From: Geitlerinema sp. PCC 7407
Lineage (GTDB): Bacteria > Cyanobacteriota > Cyanobacteriia > PCC-7407
Assembly: GCF_000317045.1 (NCBI RefSeq)
Contig: NC_019703.1
Location: 3,274,501 to 3,338,500, forward strand
Length of the DNA stretch: 64,000 nucleotides
Reading direction: 5' to 3'
Numbering within the stretch: position 1 is the stretch's first letter; every line of letters starts with the position of its first letter. Shown here one piece after another: positions 63,196-64,000 of the stretch. Position numbers and translations under genes: made by a program. The notes under the pieces were generated by a model. It saw only the letters and a program-made list of their open reading frames with translations, was not told the origin of the DNA and ran no database searches.

Positions 63196-64000
63196 TTAGC
63201 CCTGCAAAAAGGCATCTAAAAGTTCGTCGGCACCAAAGCGAACGGGATCGGTGCAGGGCAGGCCGGTTTTTGCTCGGACAACGGCGATCGCGAGCTGAGC
63301 GGCAGGCTCATCGAGGTGGGCCGTGTTGAGGGCGATCGCCGCTACGCGCGGATGGCCAAACAGGCCAGCTCCCGCCGCCAAAGTCTCATAGAGGGGCACC
63401 ACCTCCGGCAGCGGCGGAATCAGCAAATCGGGAAAGTTGCGCAGGTGGTCCTGACCAGCGCGATGGACCAGCACCAAGTGGGTCGGCTGAGCGCCCCGCA
63501 TCAGCGGCAGCGTCGCAGTGGAAGCCGGATGGAGCAGGGAGCCTTGGCCCTCGACCCAGAGAATGTCTTGGTCCGGGGCGGCCTGGATCACGGCCTGCTC
63601 GACGGCCCCCGCCGCAAAGTCCACGCGCACGGCATCCAGGGCCACGCCTTCCCCCGCGATCATCAGGCCCGCTTGGCCGGTGGCGATGAATTTGGAGCGC
63701 AGACCTCGCTTTTGGGCCTGGCGATGCAGCTCTAGCGTGGTGGACATTTTGCCGACGCCCATGTCGGTGCCGACGGCCAGAACTCGCTGACAGGGGAGCG
63801 ATCGCGCTTGGCCGGTGCCGGTGCGCAGCCCCGGAGGCTCCTGGCGCACGTCCCAGATCTGCTGTCCCGGCCGCAAGAGTCCCTGAAATTCTGGGTCTGT
63901 GGCCAAGGGCGTATGGAGCCCATTGAGGATGGACACGCCAGCGGCGATCGCCGCTCGGATTTCCTGGCGCCACTCCGGGGGCAAGGCACCGCCCGAGGGC
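63196..64000 (-). CDS. DUF1611 family protein, 5' end outside window
   Basis: At least 268 codons, open to the right edge. The visible part reads on through the edge codons (PSGGALPPEWR), so the true start lies beyond 64000. The DUF1611 C-terminal domain has the P-loop-like GTDMGVGKMSTTLEL, then ATGQAGLMIAGEG and WVEGQGSLLHPA. The family includes proteins acting on D-glutamate derivatives (DgcN-like), but the activity of this member is not known. Confidence 0.88.
   Translation of the reverse strand, partial: PSGGALPPEWRQEIRAAIAAGVSILNGLHTPLATDPEFQGLLRPGQQIWDVRQEPPGLRTGTGQARSLPCQRVLAVGTDMGVGKMSTTLELHRQAQKRGLRSKFIATGQAGLMIAGEGVALDAVRVDFAAGAVEQAVIQAAPDQDILWVEGQGSLLHPASTATLPLMRGAQPTHLVLVHRAGQDHLRNFPDLLIPPLPEVVPLYETLAAGAGLFGHPRVAAIALNTAHLDEPAAQLAIAVVRAKTGLPCTDPVRFGADELLDAFLQG

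Overview
The window comes from a cyanobacterium. It encodes a plant-type [2Fe-2S] ferredoxin (petF), a Rubisco accumulation factor (Raf1), a Psb28-type photosystem II assembly factor, biliverdin reductase and sucrose synthase. The octamer GCGATCGC (HIP1) recurs throughout, which is typical of many cyanobacteria. Coding DNA is fairly GC-rich and the longer gene-free gaps are AT-rich. The protein set would suit a filamentous or colonial freshwater or terrestrial species, but I cannot name the species from sequence alone.

Layout: 1-3.1 kb holds a truncated HARE-HTH (restriction-type) gene, tRNA-Ala(GGC), raf1 and a small ACP-like protein. 3.1-8.2 kb is a signalling block: a MscS channel fused to a DEP domain, a membrane FHA protein, and a divergent Ser/Thr kinase with TPRs. 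8.4-13.7 kb carries ilvE, a small secreted protein, a TsaC-type protein, leuA and a LabA-like NYN protein. 14.3-20.1 kb is an envelope-signalling cluster: a CHASE2-Ser/Thr kinase, a FecR-domain protein and an outer-membrane barrel protein. 20.6-27.3 kb has a lone sugar ABC permease, a DUF1400 hydrolase, two coupled family-2 glycosyltransferases, bvdR and petF. 27.5-32.5 kb has a SpoIID protein, sulfiredoxin, Dps, an HTH-GrpE-like fusion and a DUF1350 protein. 32.7-36.1 kb is the urease operon ureD-A-B-C. 36.4-45.4 kb has a REC-histidine kinase and a convergent lone receiver, a sulfite-oxidase-like enzyme, rpmF, two Pro/Ala-rich envelope proteins, a 49-aa protein, a structured non-coding element, a membrane protein and a phytol-kinase-like protein. 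45.7-59.7 kb has psb28, a TIGR01777 protein, a YGGT protein, a GH57/DUF3536 protein, caxA, an adenylate cyclase, sucrose synthase, a second Dps, a possibly iron-regulated small protein and a TPR-FHA protein. The end is a 1.8 kb gene-poor gap, an EAL protein, an orphan IS630-type HTH protein and a truncated DUF1611 gene.

The genes mostly form single transcription units or pairs. Several themes recur: Ser/Thr phospho-signalling (two kinases, two FHA readers), second messengers (cAMP synthesis, EAL-type c-di-GMP turnover), iron and peroxide defence (two Dps, sulfiredoxin, Fur-like boxes), nitrogen scavenging by urease, and carbon storage (sucrose synthase, GH57). The candidates most worth following are the MscS-DEP/FHA/kinase block, the CHASE2-kinase/FecR/barrel cluster, the HTH-GrpE-like fusion, the palindrome inside the sulfiredoxin promoter, and the repeat-flanked structured element near 43.4-43.57 kb.
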